Assembly (NCBI RefSeq): GCF_000158195.2
Contig: NZ_GL987991.1
Span: 116,455 to 180,454, forward strand
DNA: 64,000 nt
Reading direction: 5' to 3'
Source: Fusobacterium mortiferum ATCC 9817
GTDB lineage: Bacteria > Fusobacteriota > Fusobacteriia > Fusobacteriales > Fusobacteriaceae
Positions 62,673-64,000 of this stretch are shown here, piece after piece (position 1 is the first letter of the stretch; each line of letters begins with the position of its first letter). Made by a program: the position numbers and the translations under genes. The notes beneath the pieces were generated by a model, which did no database searches, was not told where the DNA came from, and worked only from the letters and a program-made list of their open reading frames with translations.

Positions 62673-63719
62673 CTAAAAAAAGCTTAATTGCCTAATAGAT
62701 TTTTTTGTTAAGTTACCAAAAGAAACTCCAAGTAATTTAATAGGAGAGTTTATATTAATATTTTCAAAAAGATTTTCAATACTCTCATAAAGAATTTGCT
62801 TATCATCAGTTGGGATTGTAAATGTTTTAGAACGAGTAATCAACTCTCCATTTGCAAATTTTATTTTTAAAATAATAGTTTTAGTGATAAATTCCTTTTT
62901 AACTAATCTTTCATAAGAATAATTAAATATCTCCTCTAATTCCTTTAAAATATTTCCCTCTGAACTTAGTGGAAACCTATAAGTATTTTCATTTCCAATT
63001 GAATGAGTAGCTCTTTGATATTCTATCTCACTATAATCTATCCCACGACAGGAAAGATATAGTAATTCTCCTCTTGATTTTCCATATTTATTTATTAATT
63101 CATTTAAAGAATAATTATACAAATCTTCTACTTTATTTATTCCCTCTTTATTTAGTAGTTCTTTTAATTTATTTCCTACTCCTTGAATAATCTTTATATC
63201 TTTATTTTTTAAAAAATTAACAAATTCTATCTGTGAGTTAAAAATATATTTTCCTCCTGGTTTATTTATTCCACTAGCTATTTTTGCACTTAATTTATTT
63301 ATTCCTATTCCCACAGAACAAGTTAAACCTGTATGATATTTTATCCTTTTTTTAAATTTTTCAGCAAACTCTTCTAATGAAGAAAATTTTGGTGCAATTT
63401 CTGAAATATCTACATACCCTTCATCTAAAGCAATAAACTCTACTTTTTCTGTTATTTTTAAAACTAAGTTTTGAATCTTTTGAGAAACTCTAATATATTT
63501 ATCTTTATTAACAGGGACAATAAGAAGATTAGGACACAACTTCTTTGCTTCAAATGTACTCATAGCAGAATAAATACCATATTTTCTTGCTTCATAACTA
63601 GCTGTCGTAACTACTCCGCCACCTACTACTAGAGGGAGTCCTTGATATTTTGGATTATCTCTTATCTCAATAGAAGCATAAAAACAGTCCATATCATAGT
63701 GCATAATTAATTTATTCAT
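62673..63719 (-). CDS. dinB: DNA polymerase IV
   Basis: A Y-family translesion polymerase. MHYDMDCFYASIE and EFIALDEGYVDIS (catalytic Asp/Glu) are the metal motifs, with a helix-hairpin-helix thumb near 175-200 and a little-finger domain after 240. The frame is open from 63752, but the ATG at 63719 follows AAAGGGG and gives the usual N-terminus. 348 aa. The canonical SVDE reads ALDE here. Confidence 0.94.
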   Translation of the reverse strand: MNKLIMHYDMDCFYASIEIRDNPKYQGLPLVVGGGVVTTASYEARKYGIYSAMSTFEAKKLCPNLLIVPVNKDKYIRVSQKIQNLVLKITEKVEFIALDEGYVDISEIAPKFSSLEEFAEKFKKRIKYHTGLTCSVGIGINKLSAKIASGINKPGGKYIFNSQIEFVNFLKNKDIKIIQGVGNKLKELLNKEGINKVEDLYNYSLNELINKYGKSRGELLYLSCRGIDYSEIEYQRATHSIGNENTYRFPLSSEGNILKELEEIFNYSYERLVKKEFITKTIILKIKFANGELITRSKTFTIPTDDKQILYESIENLFENININSPIKLLGVSFGNLTKKSIRQLSFF

Positions 63720-63812
63720 TTTACCCCTTTCTAAAAATTTAGATTTGTACAAACCTGCAATTTTACTACTTTATTAATTTTATATATTATATGTATTTTA
63801 CCACTTTTTTAT

Positions 63813-63836
63813 TTATAGGCGACAAATAGGCGACAA
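63813..63836. repeat. Tandem 11-base repeat beside the recombinase gene
   Basis: AGGCGACAAAT is repeated directly as AGGCGACAAA just past the recombinase stop codon. Such repeats may be arm-type sites for the recombinase, but no attachment core could be identified. Confidence 0.5.
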
Positions 63837-63838
63837 AA

Positions 63839-64000
63839 TTAATTGAGTAACTCCATAGCTTTTCTAAGCTCCTCAGTATCTTTATGAGTATAAATATTTT
63901 CTGTAGTAGAAAAGTTACTATGACCTATTAATCTAATTATTGAAGTTGAGTTAGCATTAGCATTATTCAACATTGTAGCAAAAGTATGTCTTGTATCATG
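63839..64000 (-). CDS. Tyrosine recombinase, C-terminal end (partial)
   Basis: The last 53 residues of a phage-type integrase run in from the right edge. HDTRHTFATML holds the His-x-x-Arg of the catalytic box, LIGHSNFSTTENIYTH the second His and the tyrosine nucleophile. The rest lies outside the window, so an integrated phage or conjugative element probably extends to the right. Confidence 0.9.
   Translation of the reverse strand, partial: HDTRHTFATMLNNANANSTSIIRLIGHSNFSTTENIYTHKDTEELRKAMELLN

Noticed and set aside
1-64000. CRISPR array or rRNA operon
   Set aside because: No regularly spaced direct repeats with unique spacers and no rRNA-like sequence were seen.

Overview
The window is very AT-rich, with tightly packed genes in operons, strong AGGAGG-type ribosome binding sites and Gram-negative lipoprotein signal peptides. 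Gene content (tandem glycine riboswitch ahead of an AgcS symporter, DUF4250, TSCPD, YwqK repeat proteins, Bat operon, RNase M5, YqeB/XdhC) points to a Fusobacterium chromosome, probably of the mortiferum/varium/ulcerans side. No database search was possible, so the genus is an inference.

Layout. 1-2.6 kb: end of an upstream gene, sucrose-6-phosphate hydrolase and an unknown protein. 2.6-4.1 kb: a frameshifted MarR regulator and an exported B3-type metallo-beta-lactamase-fold protein. 4.1-7.2 kb: a complete preQ1/queuosine precursor operon (queD-queE-folE-queC-queF) behind a preQ1-I riboswitch. 7.2-9 kb: pyrG with a leader terminator. 9-17.4 kb: an AlkD-type DNA glycosylase gene, then a nickel-type ABC importer (nikABCDE) with a MATE exporter and an AstE/AspA-type deacylase; a decayed second copy of the alkD 3' end lies at the far side, so the module sits between direct repeats. 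17.4-22.6 kb: branched-chain amino-acid importer (livJHMGF) preceded by a short Ile-rich leader ORF, a terminator and a competing 8-bp pairing, which together look like a translational attenuator. 22.7-30.5 kb: YwqK repeat proteins, TSCPD protein, oligopeptide-binding lipoprotein with M42 peptidase, SGNH hydrolase, ferredoxin-nitroreductase and cysteine desulfurase.

30.7-37.9 kb: an eight-gene MoxR/Bat (aerotolerance-type) operon. 37.9-38.4 kb: nested inverted-repeat elements. 38.4-41.2 kb: an operon of a degenerate SIR2-like protein, an unknown acidic protein and a RelA/SpoT-type small alarmone synthetase. 41.3-46.1 kb: cardiolipin synthase, PHP protein, tRNA-Arg, lipoprotein, tandem glycine riboswitch with AgcS symporter, and a small crAss001_48-like protein. 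46.1-53.3 kb: aldo/keto reductase, tRNA-Thr, radical SAM protein, exported cyclophilin, potABC, MOSC protein and moaA. 53.4-55.8 kb: yqeB, xdhC, DUF6506 and ridA. 55.9-63.7 kb: xth, a GntR regulator, RNase M5, an esterase, asnS, UPF0291, two envelope proteins, DUF2156 and dinB. At 63.8-64 kb the 3' end of a tyrosine recombinase gene enters, so an integrated element probably starts beyond the right edge.

The main points to follow up are the liv leader attenuator, the direct-repeat-bracketed nik module, the three-copy dispersed hairpin repeat family, and the SIR2-like/alarmone synthetase operon.
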